Of a stretch of 64,000 bases of DNA, positions 31,935-44,080 are shown piece after piece. The stretch lies in assembly GCF_901709675.1 (NCBI RefSeq), contig NC_051087.1, positions 16,253,067 to 16,317,066 of the forward strand, written 5' to 3'. This stretch comes from Syngnathus acus. Its lineage: Eukaryota > Chordata > Actinopteri > Syngnathiformes > Syngnathidae. Below the pieces are notes generated by a model, which searched no databases, was not told the DNA's origin, and saw nothing but the letters and a program-made list of their open reading frames with translations. The first letter of the stretch is position 1. Each line of letters opens with the position of its first letter. Made by a program: the position numbers and the translations under genes.

Positions 31935-33308
31935 TGCTTTGAACGCGGAAAACGAGCCGGAGCCCTCGTAAAGCTGAGGCAGAGAGGGTTCCGTTCTGCC
32001 CTACCATCAATTCATCTGACGAATGTCCGCTCCCTGGCGAACAAGATGGACGAACTGCTGTGAGGAAGTGGACAGTGGAGTCAAGGCAGGACCTCCAAGC
32101 CTGCTTTGACTGCACCGATTGGGGAGTTTTTGAAGCTGCAACTTCAGACCTGCATGAACTCACTGACACTGTCACATCATACATCAGTTTTTGTGAGGAT
32201 CTGTGTGTGCAGACTAAGACCTTCTGCACGTACAACAACGACAAACCTTGGTTTACACTGAACTTCAGGAGGCTGCGCAAAGTCAAGGAGGAGGACTCCA
32301 GGAGCGGCGACCGGGACCTGTTCAAGCAGACCAGAAACACACTGAACCGAGAGGTCAGGAAAGCCAGGCGGTGTTACAGGGAGAGCCTGGAGAGACACTT
32401 CTCTGCCAATCCTGATCCCACAACAGTGTGGAAAGGTCTGCAGAGCATCACGGGCTTCAAGAAACGAACCCGCCGTCCTGTGGAGAGCCCAAGGCTTGCT
32501 AACCAGCTAAACAGGTTCTACTGCAGGTTTGATCGCTCCTCCCACACAACAGGACCTCCTGCAGCACAATCAACATACTCACCTCCCCCCACAACCCCCT
32601 CCATCACCGTTGTCACCTACTCTCTCTCTTGCAGAGGCCGCGCCCGCACTCCAGATCCGCGAGGAGGAAGTGCGCCAGATGTTCCGGAGACAAAAGATCA
32701 GGAAGGCACCGGGCCCAGACGGCGCGTCACCTTCCTGCTTGAAAGTCTGTGCTGAGCAACTGGCACCCACCTTTGCACGGATCTTCAACCGTTCCCTGGA
32801 GCTGTGTGAGGTGCCCTCGTGCTTCAAGAGGTCCACCATCGCTCCAGTGGCCAAGAAGCCCGCCATCACAGGTTTGAATGACTATAGACCTGTCGCTCTG
32901 ACATCTGTGGTCATGAAATCTTTCGAGAGGTTAGTGCTGAACCACCTGAAGGATGTCTCGGGCCCCCTGCTTGACCCCTCCAGTTTGCCTACCGGGCAAA
33001 CAGGTCGGTGGATGATGCGGTCAACATGGGACTGCACTACATCCTGCACCACCTGGACACCCCAGGAACGTACGCCAGGATCCTGTTTGTGGACTTCAGT
33101 CAGCGTTCAACACCATCGCTCCTGACATCCTCCAACAGAAGCTCATCCAGCTCGCGGTGCCTGCCTCCACCTGTTAGTGGATCACCAGCTTCCTGACCAA
33201 CAGGAGACAGCGTGTGAGGCTGGGGAGCATCACATCTGACACCCGAACCACCAATACTGGCGCCCCTCAGGGGTGCGTCCTCTCCCCACTGCTCTTCTCT
33301 CTCTACAC
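31935..33308 (+). pseudogene. L2-like LINE with deleted endonuclease, 5' piece
   Basis: It opens with an endonuclease start (RQRGFRSALPSIHLTNVRSL, then ANKMDELL). At about 32060 it jumps directly to the linker before the reverse transcriptase (RKWTVESRQDLQACFD), so most of the endonuclease is gone. The polymerase follows with KAPGPDGASPSCLK and LNDYRPVALTSVVMK, then frame breaks near 32985 and 33100 (motif A reads ILFVDFSQ) and TGAPQGCVLSPLLFSLYT up to the hAT insertion. It resumes at 34732. L2-group membership is inferred from motifs. Confidence 0.85.
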
Positions 33309-34723
33309 CAGTGCTTCTCAATTATTTTCTGTTACGCCCCCCCTAGCAAGAAGAAAACTATTCGCGCCCCCCACTCCCCACCGTGACTATCCATCTCTGC
33401 ATAACATTTTATCCTTATTAACATTAAAGAAAAAAAGAAAGACATATGGTCAAACTTACAAAGAATAACTTTATCAAATCGTGTTTTAAGTCTGCAACAG
33501 AAAATATTTTAAGTGCATCAATGCCTGAAATTAAGAATAAATAAATCCTTGTTTAAACTGTAAACATGTTTGACCAACTAATTGCACCATTGCAAAATTA
33601 AATCAAATCAATAAATAATATTTAATAATTATAATAACTAATAAACTACAAAAACTAAAAAAATAATAACTTATTTATATTCAGTTCAGCAACATTAACT
33701 CAGGAGCACAATATATAAAACACTTGAACCTACAAAACAAGGTGAATTAAACAATTTGTGCTCTTTTTTTCTTTCTTTTTTTCATCAAAATGAGGAGGAA
33801 GTCAGGTTTAATGGCTACAATGAGCACGTTTTGCAGTGCACAGCTTTTCGAAGCGAGGTTCGAAGCATGATAGTGCAACTCTCAGCTCCTGCTCAATGTT
33901 TAGCTGGGACCTGTACTTGGTCTTCAGTGCAGCAACAGCAGAGAAGCCAATCTCACAAAGGTAAGATGTTGCAAAAGGAAGCAGAATGCTCATAGCTTTC
34001 TCCCCTAAGAGTGGATACTGCCTCTCTACACTCAGCCAGAATGCACTGAGTGTCTGTGATGTGATGTCAATGAACTGCTCCTCTTCTGCAGAGCTGAAAC
34101 CAGTTGGAGCTGGTGCACTGAAAGGGTCTCTCACCCAGTCATACTGGGAACTGTTTTCAGGGAAGTACTTTTTAAAGAATCCCATCAGTGAAGAAATGTG
34201 CTGCTTAATGTGTGGAATCACTGAGGTAGCATCATAGTCATGAGCATTTTTAGACACAGCAGACACATCGGTCTTTCCTCTTCTCCAACTGTACTCACAG
34301 TGAAGCCAAGCGCTAAATACGCTTCGTCGTATTTCCTCGTCTTAGCTTTCGGCTGACTTTCTTTTGTTTCATTATCTTTGTTTCTCTCCGCTTTTCTTTT
34401 CATCCCTGTTAAAAACTTTTTCATGTTGGTGGTTATGTTGAATAACGGAGGCTATAGACGGGACGCAGTCGGAGCTTTCTGTTGACTCAACACTGCTAAC
34501 CAAGGCAAACCTGTTGTCTTGTAAGTCGTAAAATGTTGCACTGTCGCAAACGTGACAGAAGTAACAATGAGAGCGCCACTGCCGCCTACTGTAGTAAATG
34601 CGCAATTACACTTTATTCTAGTACTGCCAAAAAAAAAGCCTGTTCCCCAGGGTCACACGCGCCCCCCCAGGTATTGCACCGCGCCCCCCAAGGGGGGCGC
34701 GCCCCACTATTTGAGAAGCACTG
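33309..34723 (-). mobile_element. Internally deleted hAT inside the LINE
   Basis: Ends CAGTGCTTCTCAAT and ATTTGAGAAGCACTG (near-perfect). The flanks CTCTACAC (33301-33308) and CTCTCCAC (34724-34731) match at 7 of 8. Removing the element and one flank rejoins the LINE frame across LYT and NDFSSGD. It keeps N-terminal and C-terminal transposase segments. Confidence 0.92.
33808..34424 (-). pseudogene. hAT transposase remnant: N-terminus joined to dimerisation domain
   Basis: On the minus strand the N-terminal piece (34424-34218) has a Lys-rich start, then RKYDEAYLALGFTV and a Cys pair (MCLLCLKML), the start of a BED-type finger in ZBED5-like hAT proteins. It breaks off near 34245. The next frame (to 33808) reads SFxxLxF-like helices and then SILLPFATSYLCEIGFSAVA, followed by KTKYRSQLNIEQELRVALS, the hAT C-terminal dimerisation region. 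The RNase H-like catalytic core is missing, so the element is internally deleted and needs a transposase supplied elsewhere. Confidence 0.85.
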
Positions 34724-34731
34724 CTCTCCAC

Positions 34732-35815
34732 CAACGATTTCTCCTCAGGTGACTCTCCTGTGAAACTCCTGAAGTATGCAGACGACATCACTCTCATCGG
34801 ACTGATCCGGGACGGTGATGAGACTGCGTACAGACAGGAGGTGAAGCGGCTGGTCCACTGGTGCAGCCAAAACCACCTGGAACTGAATCCGCTCAAGACC
34901 GTGGAGATGACAGTGGACTTCAGGTGAGACCCTTCACCACTTTCATCCCTCACTATCCGCAGTAATACTATTCTCTCCACAGACAGCTTCAAGTTCCTGG
35001 GTACCACAATCTCTCGGGACCTGAAATGGATCGGCCACATAGACTGTCTGGAAGAAGGCCCAGCAGAGGCTGTACTTCCTGAGACAGCTCAAGAAGTTCA
35101 ACCTGCCGCGGGAGCTGCTGAAGACCTTCTACACTGCCATCATCCAGTCTGTCCTCTGCACCTCCATCACTGTCTGGTTTGGATCGGCCTCCAAACAAGA
35201 CAAGCACAGACTGCAACGGACGGACAATCAGGACTGCAGAAAAGATAATTGGAATCAACCTCCCATCTATCCAAGACTTGTACCTGTCCAGGAAACGTGC
35301 AAGTAACATCTCTACAGACCCTTCTCACCCAGGTTGCAGTCTGTTTGAACTACTCCCCTCCGGACGGCGTTATAGAGCTCTGTACGCCAAAACCAGCACA
35401 CACAGAGACAACTTCTTCCCCCAGGCTGTTGCTCTGATGAACACACCACTCTTAGAGTCTCAGAGTCATTGCTGTGCATTAACATCCTGCTCTCCACACC
35501 TTTTTTGAATTGTCTACACTGTTTGTACTATGTGTCCTCTCTGCATCCATTGCAACCTGGTCATCCTGGAAGAGGGACCCTCCCATGTGTGGTCTCTTCT
35601 CAAGGTTTCTCATTTCCCCTAGTTGGAGTTTTGAGTTTTTCCTTGCCCTCCTGGGAGTTTAAGATCAGGGGATGTTTGAGAATATTTGTCATTTTTCACA
35701 TGTCCTGAGTGTTGTTAGTCACTTAAATGTTGAACAGAGGCTGTGATGTACCGAAGTCAAATTCCTTGTTTGGCACGCTCAAACATGGCGAATAAAAACT
35801 CTTGAATCTTGAAAG
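34732..35815 (+). pseudogene. L2-like LINE, 3' piece
   Basis: It continues the LINE interrupted at 33309. It reads NDFSSGDSPVKLLKYADD (catalytic Asp pair intact), then SQNHLELNPLKTVEMTVDFR and a stop, then KFLGTTISRDLKW after a frame change. Decayed C-terminal frames run to about 35500. The 3' UTR contains a poly-A signal near 35792 and the block TTTTTCCTTGCCCTCCTGGG that recurs at 39190-39332. Confidence 0.85.
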
Positions 35816-36253
35816 GTTTCTTGTGATGTGTTCATCTGTAAAACACCTGGAATCTCAATGGCAAAGTAACAGGCCTTCAACTTGTTAGAGGGGATGTCAA
35901 GTCGAAAATTGTCATGTAACAACTCACTTGTTTTCTGGGTATGGTCTTGTGATGTTCGCAAGCTGAGCACTTAGGCACTGTAATGTCATTTTCAGTCGAA
36001 AGCAAGTGGCAAAATGGCCAATGCCTGAGCTGGGTGAAAACAGTTGGATTTTGCTACTTATTTCATATTGCGCAAATTCCTTGTTTAGACGAGTGGGGCT
36101 GCACAGAACATATTAATGTAAGGAAAAAATTTGCTTTGACTTCCCTTTTAACAAATGCACACTTACAATTGTTGCTTTTCATTTACCAAAGTGGACAAAC
36201 ACTTCAATAAAACCATACAATTGTAGGTGCAATTAGGACATAATTAATCTTTC
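35816..36253. other. No recognised feature
   Basis: Single-copy-like sequence between the LINE and a solo LTR. Confidence 0.4.
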
Positions 36254-36621
36254 TGTCACGGAGCGGATGGAGCAGGGCGACCAAATGCAGCTTGGACCAG
36301 GGTTGAAAAAAACAAACTAACAGACTCGGCAAACTGACATGACTGAACAAAACAACAAGAGGATTGACCGACAGGGACGTGGAACAAAAGACGTGAAGAC
36401 ATTACGACAACAAGACATGATGACGACAACAAGACATGATGACGACAACAATGATCCGACGGGGAGTGAGGGGCAGACAGGACTTAAATACACGACAGGT
36501 AACAAGAGGCAGGTGAGAATGATCACACTAATCATGGGCAAACAGGAGGGGAGGGGCGAGCACACAGACAGAAACCATGACAACAGACACATAGTAAAAC
36601 GGCTGGGGACGAGACGTGACA
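36254..36621 (-). mobile_element. Gypsy-type solo LTR (368 bp)
   Basis: Read on the minus strand it starts TGTCACGTCTCG and ends CCGCTCCGTGACA, with short TGTCAC/GTGACA terminal inversions. TATTTAAG, a TATA-like box, lies about 130 bp in. A 21-bp unit (TTGTTGTCGTCATCATGTC) is repeated internally. Both neighbours lack gag or pol. The 5-bp flanks CTTTC and CTTGG match only in part. Confidence 0.8.
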
Positions 36622-37490
36622 CTTGGTAGGTATCCTTGGGTGCCTATTGCCAGTATGAGGGAAAATGTTCCCTGCCATGTCACACTAACGCTCATATGGG
36701 ACACATACAAGTGCTAAGATATTCTACAGCAATAGACTTCCCTGGCCCCTGCACAGCTGCAAAATACTAGCCACAGCTCACCTAGATTGAAACATTTTAA
36801 ATTCAATACAATCATGTCACCTTTAATTGATAACATCTACCCTGTACAATACAAATGGACAGAATTACTGCAAACAAGTAAGAAAAAAAGCCAGAACAGA
36901 TGCAGTACTGCCATTTTGTATTGTCAAGTGAGTGAGCACACAGCCAGTCCTGTGTAAGTGCTGCACATCTGGGTTGAGTAAGCTCTCACTGATTTCTTGC
37001 AACTTTATTGTGTGAACACTATACAGTATATATTACAGTTACAATTCACAATAGTCCTCCTTTTCTCCAACTTGTTGTTCCAGATTTTGAACAGGAACCA
37101 TGCATGTACATCCATTAAGATTTTTGAAAAGCATTCACATTATTAGCTATTCATTGTTGATGATTGTATCAACAATATCAGAATTATAATATGCCATAAT
37201 CAGATTTCTCTGCTTGTTGTCAAAATCAGAAAGGTGAATTGGGAGTCAATTGGCTCAGACACACTTGATTATTCACTCCAGGAGAAGCTTCCAACTGGTT
37301 CAGTCATAAGCCTGACTTGCAAGTGTCATCAGCAAAGATGGACGCGATCCAATATGTCATTTATTGCCTGTAGCTGTCAGGTCACATCACTAGTGGGTTT
37401 TTCATCCAAATGAATAAAAATTGTTTTAAATTTTTTGTAAAATTGTGCAAAGTGAGCATGCAACTTTCACTCATTTCCATTTTTTTTAAT
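36622..37490. other. No recognised feature
   Basis: AT-rich sequence without coding or repeat signature. Confidence 0.4.
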
Positions 37491-37492
37491 TA

Positions 37493-37849
37493 CAGTAATC
37501 CCTCGCTATATCACGGTTCATCTTTCACGGCCTCGTTGCTTCATGGATTTTTTTCACAGTGCATTATGTTAGGGCTTCAGATGAAAAAGACACTACAGAG
37601 CGGAGTCAGGCTGCACAGGCACATTATATAGTAAGTACTGATGATTAAAATGATTATTTTACTGTCGTTATCTGGAAGAAAGTGTTTACTTCTCTTTGTT
37701 AAACAAATGCTTGGGCCTAAAAACAAGTTTTGTCCTTTGGTTTCAATGTTATAACTGTATAATAATAGTAAAAAAATCAAGGTTTCTACTTCACGATATT
37801 CACCTATCACGGGTTATTTTCGGAACATAACCCCAGCGAAAAACGAGGT
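37493..37849. mobile_element. Pogo/Tigger-like MITE with lost right terminus
   Basis: The left end CAGTAATCCCTCGCTATATC follows TA. The right end reads GCGAAAAACGAGG and then runs into (GT)n instead of GATTACTG. It is related to 17257-17914. Confidence 0.75.
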
Positions 37850-37850
37850 G

Positions 37851-37882
<32 letters not shown>

Positions 37883-37902
37883 TGCGTGCGTGTGTGTGTG
37901 TG
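37850..37902. repeat. (GT)n/(GCGT)n microsatellite
   Basis: It abuts the truncated MITE end. Confidence 0.95.
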
Positions 37903-38550
37903 AGTTTCAAATCCAAGATCGGACACTAGCACCACAGCAAATGCCCCAGCATTTCTATAAACTTCTATAAGTTTGAGCTAAATCATTCTTACGGATGGTT
38001 CATGAATACGGACCAATGTCCCAGCTGGAGATCAGTGAAACCAACCCCTGTGCTGGGAAGCAGTGGATGAATGGTTAAGAATGTGGCCTGTGACTGAAGG
38101 GCTCCGTGATCAATTTACCCTGAGAACTCAAATGGAGTGTACTTGCAGTGTTCACATCTGTGAGTGGTTAAATGCAAGGATGAAATTGTATTCAATACAA
38201 AGGGTTTTGATCTGTAGTCTCTGGAATTTAAATGCCAATAGTTAACCTTAAAACAATCCCCATCTCAATTCGGGAAATATTTTTCATTTTTGACAGAAAA
38301 CAGTAAACTGATCTCACACTGCTTAAAACAACAAATAATGGGGCCAATAATGAGAGCTGTTTAATATTTTGACTACCACAAGCAGTAAGTCGAGCAAGTC
38401 AAGAATATTACAAACATTATAATGGCGTACAGTTCAATACCACATACAACTACAAACACAAGAATGAAGATATTAATAAATGAATATCTTATTCAAAGTG
38501 TCACTCAGTACTGTACATTACCTTCAGTTTGTCATATAATGTGTTTTTGT
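37903..38550. other. No recognised feature
   Basis: AT-rich sequence without recognisable signals. Confidence 0.4.
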
Positions 38551-38559
38551 TGACTTTGT

Positions 38560-39170
38560 GTGAATTTGTTTTGTTTCATGTTGTCGTTTTCTGGTGTTCC
38601 TACCCAGTCTTGTCTAATTCTTAGATTTTTGTCTTCACGTGTTCTCGTCAGCCCTGTCCCTCAATCAGTATCTACCGATCAGCTCCCTCCAGCCACTCAT
38701 GTTTTGTCCTGGTGTGCCTCTTTGTCTCATTTTTTTCTTTGTATTTAATTTCTCACTTTCTTTCAATCTGTGTTTGCATTGTCTAATTTGTCATCATGTT
38801 TTCTTAGTCCCGTCATTTCATGTTTCCTGTTTTGCTGAGTTTATTAGCTGTTTGTTTGGTACATTGTATCTCTTTTTGGGGAGGGGAAATTTGTTAATTA
38901 AACATGTTAATAACATCATTTGCTTAATTTTGCTTTTTCCTAGTTAGTCCTTTGAGTACATCCTACACTTGTGCCTTGCCTTCCTACTTGCCTCCACTTT
39001 TGCCACCACAAACACTAAAACCTAATTCTGAAAATGGACACAATACACAGACCAAAGGATCCAGCAGGAGGTGCATAGCGTTGCCCTACATGCCGTTGCC
39101 CTACACGCCATCTGTCTGCTTGTCATCAACCTCAGCCTGCTGGCCAAGCTCTCTGGTGACAGGCTGAACC
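38560..39170 (+). mobile_element. Possible LTR and leader of a Gypsy-like element
   Basis: A pyrimidine-rich, TGT-rich stretch carries several AATTAAA/TTAATAA-like signals. It is followed by a leader-like region with ATGGACACAATACACAGACC and CCAGCAGGAGG, which resembles the start of fish Gypsy gag. Boundaries and a partner LTR are not visible. Confidence 0.25.
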
Positions 39171-39189
39171 CCTGGTAGGTTTTTTTTTT

Positions 39190-39332
39190 TAGTTTTTCCT
39201 TGCCCTTTTGGGAGCTTAAGATCAGGGGATGCTTTGAGAATAATTGTCAATTTTTGTCTATGTTAATTTCAGCCCTTTGAGACTGCTTGTGATTTAGGGC
39301 TATACAAATAAACTTGACTTGACTTGACTGAA
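39190..39332 (+). mobile_element. LINE/SINE 3' tail with (TTGAC)n
   Basis: It contains TTTTTCCTTGCCCTTTTGGG and AGCTTAAGATCAGGGGATG, as in the LINE tail near 35635. It then has GACTGCTTGTGATTTAGGGC and ends in CTTGACTTGACTTGACT. The reverse complement occurs at 56645-56770. Confidence 0.75.
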
Positions 39333-39529
39333 GAGGCGAATTTTTCAATTTTGAAATGCAGACAATATTTCTGTGCTGCAACACTGCAGGATTTGGCACT
39401 ACATCGAGGCAGCTCATGGTCCCTTTTCCTATGCCACGGTTGCTCACGGCTGCCATTCCTATTTGGATCTCATAACAGCTCAGCGACTGCTCATAGCTCA
39501 GTTTCTCAACCATGTTCTCATTGGTATGC

Positions 39530-40035
39530 CCAGACCACCCCGCCAGTCCCCTGTCCACATCATGCCTGGGTGGCCGGGACTGTCGTGCCAGTTGCCTATC
39601 TATGTCACAACTTGGCGGCTAGGACCACGCCTGGCCATTTAGCAACAGGTCCGCCCGTACTGCCACGTCAATCAGCTGTCTACGTCCCAACTGATGCGTC
39701 CGGACTGCTGCACCAGTCCCCTGTCCATGTCACAACAGAAAGGCCGTGCCCGCCACAGCAGTCGCATGTCCATGAAACAGCGAGGTAGGCCAGACTGCTG
39801 TGCGAGTCGCCTGTCCACGTCATGACTGTCCCGCACAAATTGCCATGCCAGTTGCCTGTCCATATCACAATTGTCCCGCATGGACCCTAGTGCCAGTCAC
39901 CTATCCACGTCATGACTTGGTATTATGGACTGCTGCAACAGTCATATGTCAACGACATGACTGGCCCACGAGGACAGCCGTGTCAGCCGCTTGTCTATGT
40001 TATAACTGGCCTGCACCAACGACTGACCCAATTCC
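39530..40035. repeat. Degenerate 45-bp minisatellite (15-codon period)
   Basis: CCTGTCCACGTCATGAC-like cores recur near 39550, 39594, 39673, 39720, 39769, 39813, 39857, 39901, 39946 and 39993, mostly 44-47 bp apart. On the plus strand from 39800 successive 15-residue units read RVACPRHDCPAQIAM, PVACPYHNCPAWTLV and related forms. No gene is recognised. Confidence 0.75.
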
Positions 40036-40046
40036 CTCTCCCAGCT

Positions 40047-40215
40047 GTCACACCGCGTTGAGGTTGTCTCGTCTGAGGTTTTGTATGGCCTTTCATTTCC
40101 TGTTTTATTTTTAAACCCTGATTCCGCTCATTCCCGTTCATTTGACCTTCCTCACCCTGATTCCTAATTGTGTCCACCTGTTCCCAATTATCATAAGTAG
40201 TCCCCTGTCTTGTAC
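40047..40215 (+). mobile_element. LTR 5' fragment
   Basis: TGTCACACCGCG starts a segment rich in CCTG and CACCTGTTCCCAATTATC, like fish Gypsy LTRs. The 3' part is missing. Confidence 0.4.
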
Positions 40216-40439
40216 CAAATGCTGTGTCCAAATTCCCAGTCTGTGTACCCGAAGGCCAGTTCCGTTTTCGTAAAATTCGCAAATTTCTGTAAAATGTCCG
40301 GCAAATATTTCCCCATTTATTCTGAATGGCACATTCAACACTTCACATTTACGTCGTTCCAGTTTGAAATTCACACCGTTCCGCACATTCAAATAACATT
40401 GGGGAAGATTTTCAACATTCCCAAAATTTCCAGGTTAAA

Positions 40440-41400
40440 AAATGTCACGTTTTCACGTTTAAAATTTGCGCAAAATTTCACAAAATGTATTTTTTTTCCT
40501 TCTAATTTCTACATTTTTCAACCGATTCAGCCCGTTCCAACTTTCAACTGTTCATCTTTTGCCTACCTATTCCAAAACCTCCCACTTACCAAAAATTCAA
40601 AATTTTCAATTTTGAAATTCTCGCCAAATTTGACAAAATTAAGTTTTTCCCCTCTAATCCTAGATTATTTGACGGATTCAACCAATCCCAATTTTAAACA
40701 GTTCACCTTATGCTTACCATATTCAGCCCCTTCACCCCCACTTCCACTATGCAATTCATCCCTTCACCCCCACTTCTAGTGTGACAGCCATCTCGGAGTG
40801 ACCCAGAAGTGCCACACAATGAACACGAAGTGAACCGCAATCCCAAAACAAACAGGAAGTGCCCCAAAATGAACAGGAAGTACCCCAACATGAATAGGAA
40901 GTGAACTGGAAGTGCCCCAAACTTAACAGGAAGTGAACCGGAAGTGCCCGAAATCAAACCGGAAGTGACCTAAATTGAACTGGAAGTGACAAAAATAAAC
41001 CAGAAGTGACTTATTTTGAACAGGAAGTGACCCAAATTGAACTGGAAGTGCCCCATATAAACCGGAAGTGACCTTAATTGAACTGGGAGTGCCCCCAAAC
41101 AAACGAGAAGTGCCCCAAATAAATCGGTAGTGACCTCAATTACACCAGAAGTGCCCCCAAACAAACCGAAAGTGCAGCAAATTTTGTTTTTCACTTCTAA
41201 TGTCTCCATTATTCAACTGATCCAACCAGTTAAAACTTTATGCCTACCTATTCCACAACTTACCAAAAATTCAAAATTTTCAACTTTAAAATACATGCCA
41301 AATTTCACAGAATTTTGTTTTCCCCTTCCAATTCCTATATTAATTGACCGATTCAACCCGTTCTAACTTTAAATATCATTCTGTAGCATCATTCTGTAGT
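40440..41400. repeat. Tandem AT-rich units of about 110-150 bp split by a minisatellite
   Basis: Units sharing ACCAAAAATTCAAAATTTTC and a (C/T)TCTAAT....GATTCAACC core occur near 40440-40600, 40600-40720, 41175-41290 and 41290-41390. The GGAAGTG array separates the second and third. A 9-bp inverted repeat (GCAATTTCT CT AGAAATTGC) lies at 41428-41447. Confidence 0.65.
40795..41175. repeat. GGAAGTG-core minisatellite
   Basis: About 18 units of roughly 21 bp share GAAGTG(A/C)CC followed by AAAT.GAAC. Several contain ACCGGAAGTG. Unit length and sequence vary. Confidence 0.85.
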
Positions 41401-41464
41401 ATTTATTCATCTTTTTCGCCTTCACACGCAATTTCTCTAGAAATTGCAAATTCTAGTTTATTAT

Positions 41465-44080
41465 TATTACTTAATAAAATATTTATTTAGGAACTCAGAA
41501 CAGTAGGTGTCAAACATAGAGCCGAAGAAATAAAACACTCAAATACAATTTATTTTGTGCTTTGGAATTTGTGGATTGACCAATAGTTACATACGTATCT
41601 AAATTAGGTTTCTGGTTAATATATCGACATTTATAAAAATGCCATTTAGCCAGCAGTATCTAAGAAATGTATATTTGTTCAGATTTGTTGCATGGGGTAG
41701 ACTTAAGTATTTTTAATTCACTCGTTTCTTTTCACTCCGCTGTTGGATAAGATATTTGTGACTGCGGCCTTGTAGCAGACCTTCATGACTTCCAGATTGC
41801 GACACTCTCTACTACAGCAATGCATTTGACGCTACTTGACAGCCCACTTGCCTAAACTGTCTGAAACGAAGATGGAAAAAGCTCTTGTACGCAAGTGTTT
41901 TGTCTTTCCGTTTTTTTTATACTTTATCGTTTTACGTATATTGCACTGTTTGGGCAGCTCTTATCTCGTTGTACTTTGTATGACAATAAAAGGCATTCTG
42001 ATTCTGTCTACTTACAAACCTTTCTACTTACACACCTGATCATGGAAAAAATTAAGTTTGTAAGTAGAGGTACCACTGTAATGAAACAACAAATGCTTTT
42101 AAAAACATCCACTTTTAATACACAATAGGGTTCCAATTAGAGATTACAACTTGCTCATTGGAAATCATTCTAAAGACTATCACTTAAAAGGTATAAAACA
42201 GCTATCAATTGGCACATTTACATGGACATCTCTACGTATAACTACATCAACATATCACAAGGAATAGCCTCTCCGTGGCTGATTTTAGAGAAACAAGCAG
42301 CCTCTCTGCAGCTGAAGTCACGTCTGTCTTTCCTTTCACCAGTTACCAACATACACAAAGCTGGCTTGTTCATATGTCTTTATATAGTCAATTGAAATTG
42401 GTAAGGGTTAATTTGACTTACATTTCCCCTGGAGTCCACATATGCCCAAGGAACCAATCGTATGACATGTCGCAACATGCGGCAAAATGAACAGAGATTC
42501 TGATGTGTCAGACTTTTTTTGTCATGGTTGTGAAGTGTGCCAGATGCCAGACGACCAATCACTGAGTATGTCACACTACACGGGCTATGACGCATCAAGA
42601 ATTACATATGATTATTTGCACATTATAAAAGTATGCCTAGCACTTTTAAAATATGTTTACAATCAAATGCAAGTAATTCATTTGGAAAGCACGTTACAAA
42701 ACTAGAAATGAAATCTTGGACTTCCATTCATTTGGTATTTTTTAAATGATCAGTCATGGTCCGTTCAATGCTGAGCCACCACCCTCATTCATTTGAGCTC
42801 CTGTATATGCATGATGCGCTACAATACACAGAAGCAGCTCACAGAGTGCTTCAGCGGAAATAGATTTTTGTCAAGAGTTGCCTTCCATACTTGACAAAAG
42901 CAGAAATTGGCAATTTATTCGTATGCTAATTTTCTTTTTAGTTCATTGTTTCATGCCTTTTTTACCACAATCACTTCTTTCCTGTACTGGTTGAAATTGC
43001 AGAGTATGTTGATTCTTTATGTAATTAAGAATACGACCCGCTCCCACAACTATGAGAAGAAGAGCCTAATCAAGACAATTTGTTCTAATCTTTTCCATTT
43101 TTAATGGGACAGTTAGAGAGAAAAAAATATATAAATAGACATCATAATTCATCATATGGTGAATAACTAAGACATTCAAAAGTATTGTAAATCAGAAGAG
43201 ACAGAGGATGTAAGAGGTAAGATTTTGGAGGTTGTTTTAACTTAACATGGTCTCGCAGTAGAAGAGCAGTGTACCACCCAGCGTTTCCAAAATTATGTGA
43301 AAAAGACAGGGAAATACAAAGGGTAAGGCACTAATTGTTTACAGGTGGATCATTAGTGAGAGTCCTCTCCTCTCTGTCAAAACAAGTGGACGTAAATCCT
43401 AATAAAACCAGCATCTGAGCCTTCATTTTCATCCTGAGAAAAGTCTTCTCTTTGACATATACAGCAGTGATATTGACGTAAAATGCTAATGCCAGTCACA
43501 TATTGTCCGGATGTCAAACATTTTCAAATGAACATCTGTAGGAGGAGCATCGATGATAAGGAATTATCATATTATCAATTATCAATAAGCCTTAATGTCA
43601 TGCCCAGAGCGAGTCGCGTGCATAGCGCAGTCTATGTACATGGGTAGAGTTTTCTTTCTTTTGGTATATAGCTTGACTATCTCAGATAGAACAGGGTGTA
43701 CGTTGTAGGATGAAATACAGCTGACTTGCAGCCAATCAAATTGGCTCCCACCATTCCCTTTAAAATCATTTCAGTCTAAGTGCACATTGTGCTTGACATT
43801 GCAAAAGATGAAACTAAAATAATGACCTGGGGAAAAAAACGCTGAATTTAGGTTATTTAAATATTTTTTATTGATTTTATTACAACATTTTACCGATCGC
43901 CCAACCATTCACTCCAGTCCAGCCAGCCACTCAGCCATCCACTTCCCCTATCCCTACATTCGATAAAATATGTCGTGCGCACTTGGTTGGTCTGCCGTTT
44001 TTCACAGTTAGACACTACCCCAGAGTTACGTACCGTTACATTAACCTGAATTCAATATTCATACAATGTAAGTGTCATGA
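41465..44080. other. Mostly single-copy sequence
   Basis: A LINE-type tail (TTGTACTTTGTATGACAATA then AAAGGCATTCTG) lies near 41965-42005. A MITE right end (GTAGAGGTACCACTG then TA) lies near 42064-42080. From 42100 to 44080 I recognise neither genes nor repeats. Confidence 0.5.

Noticed and set aside
36339-36629. Plus-strand open frame over the solo LTR
   Set aside because: It falls within LTR sequence read on the opposite strand and has a low-complexity Asp/Thr composition.
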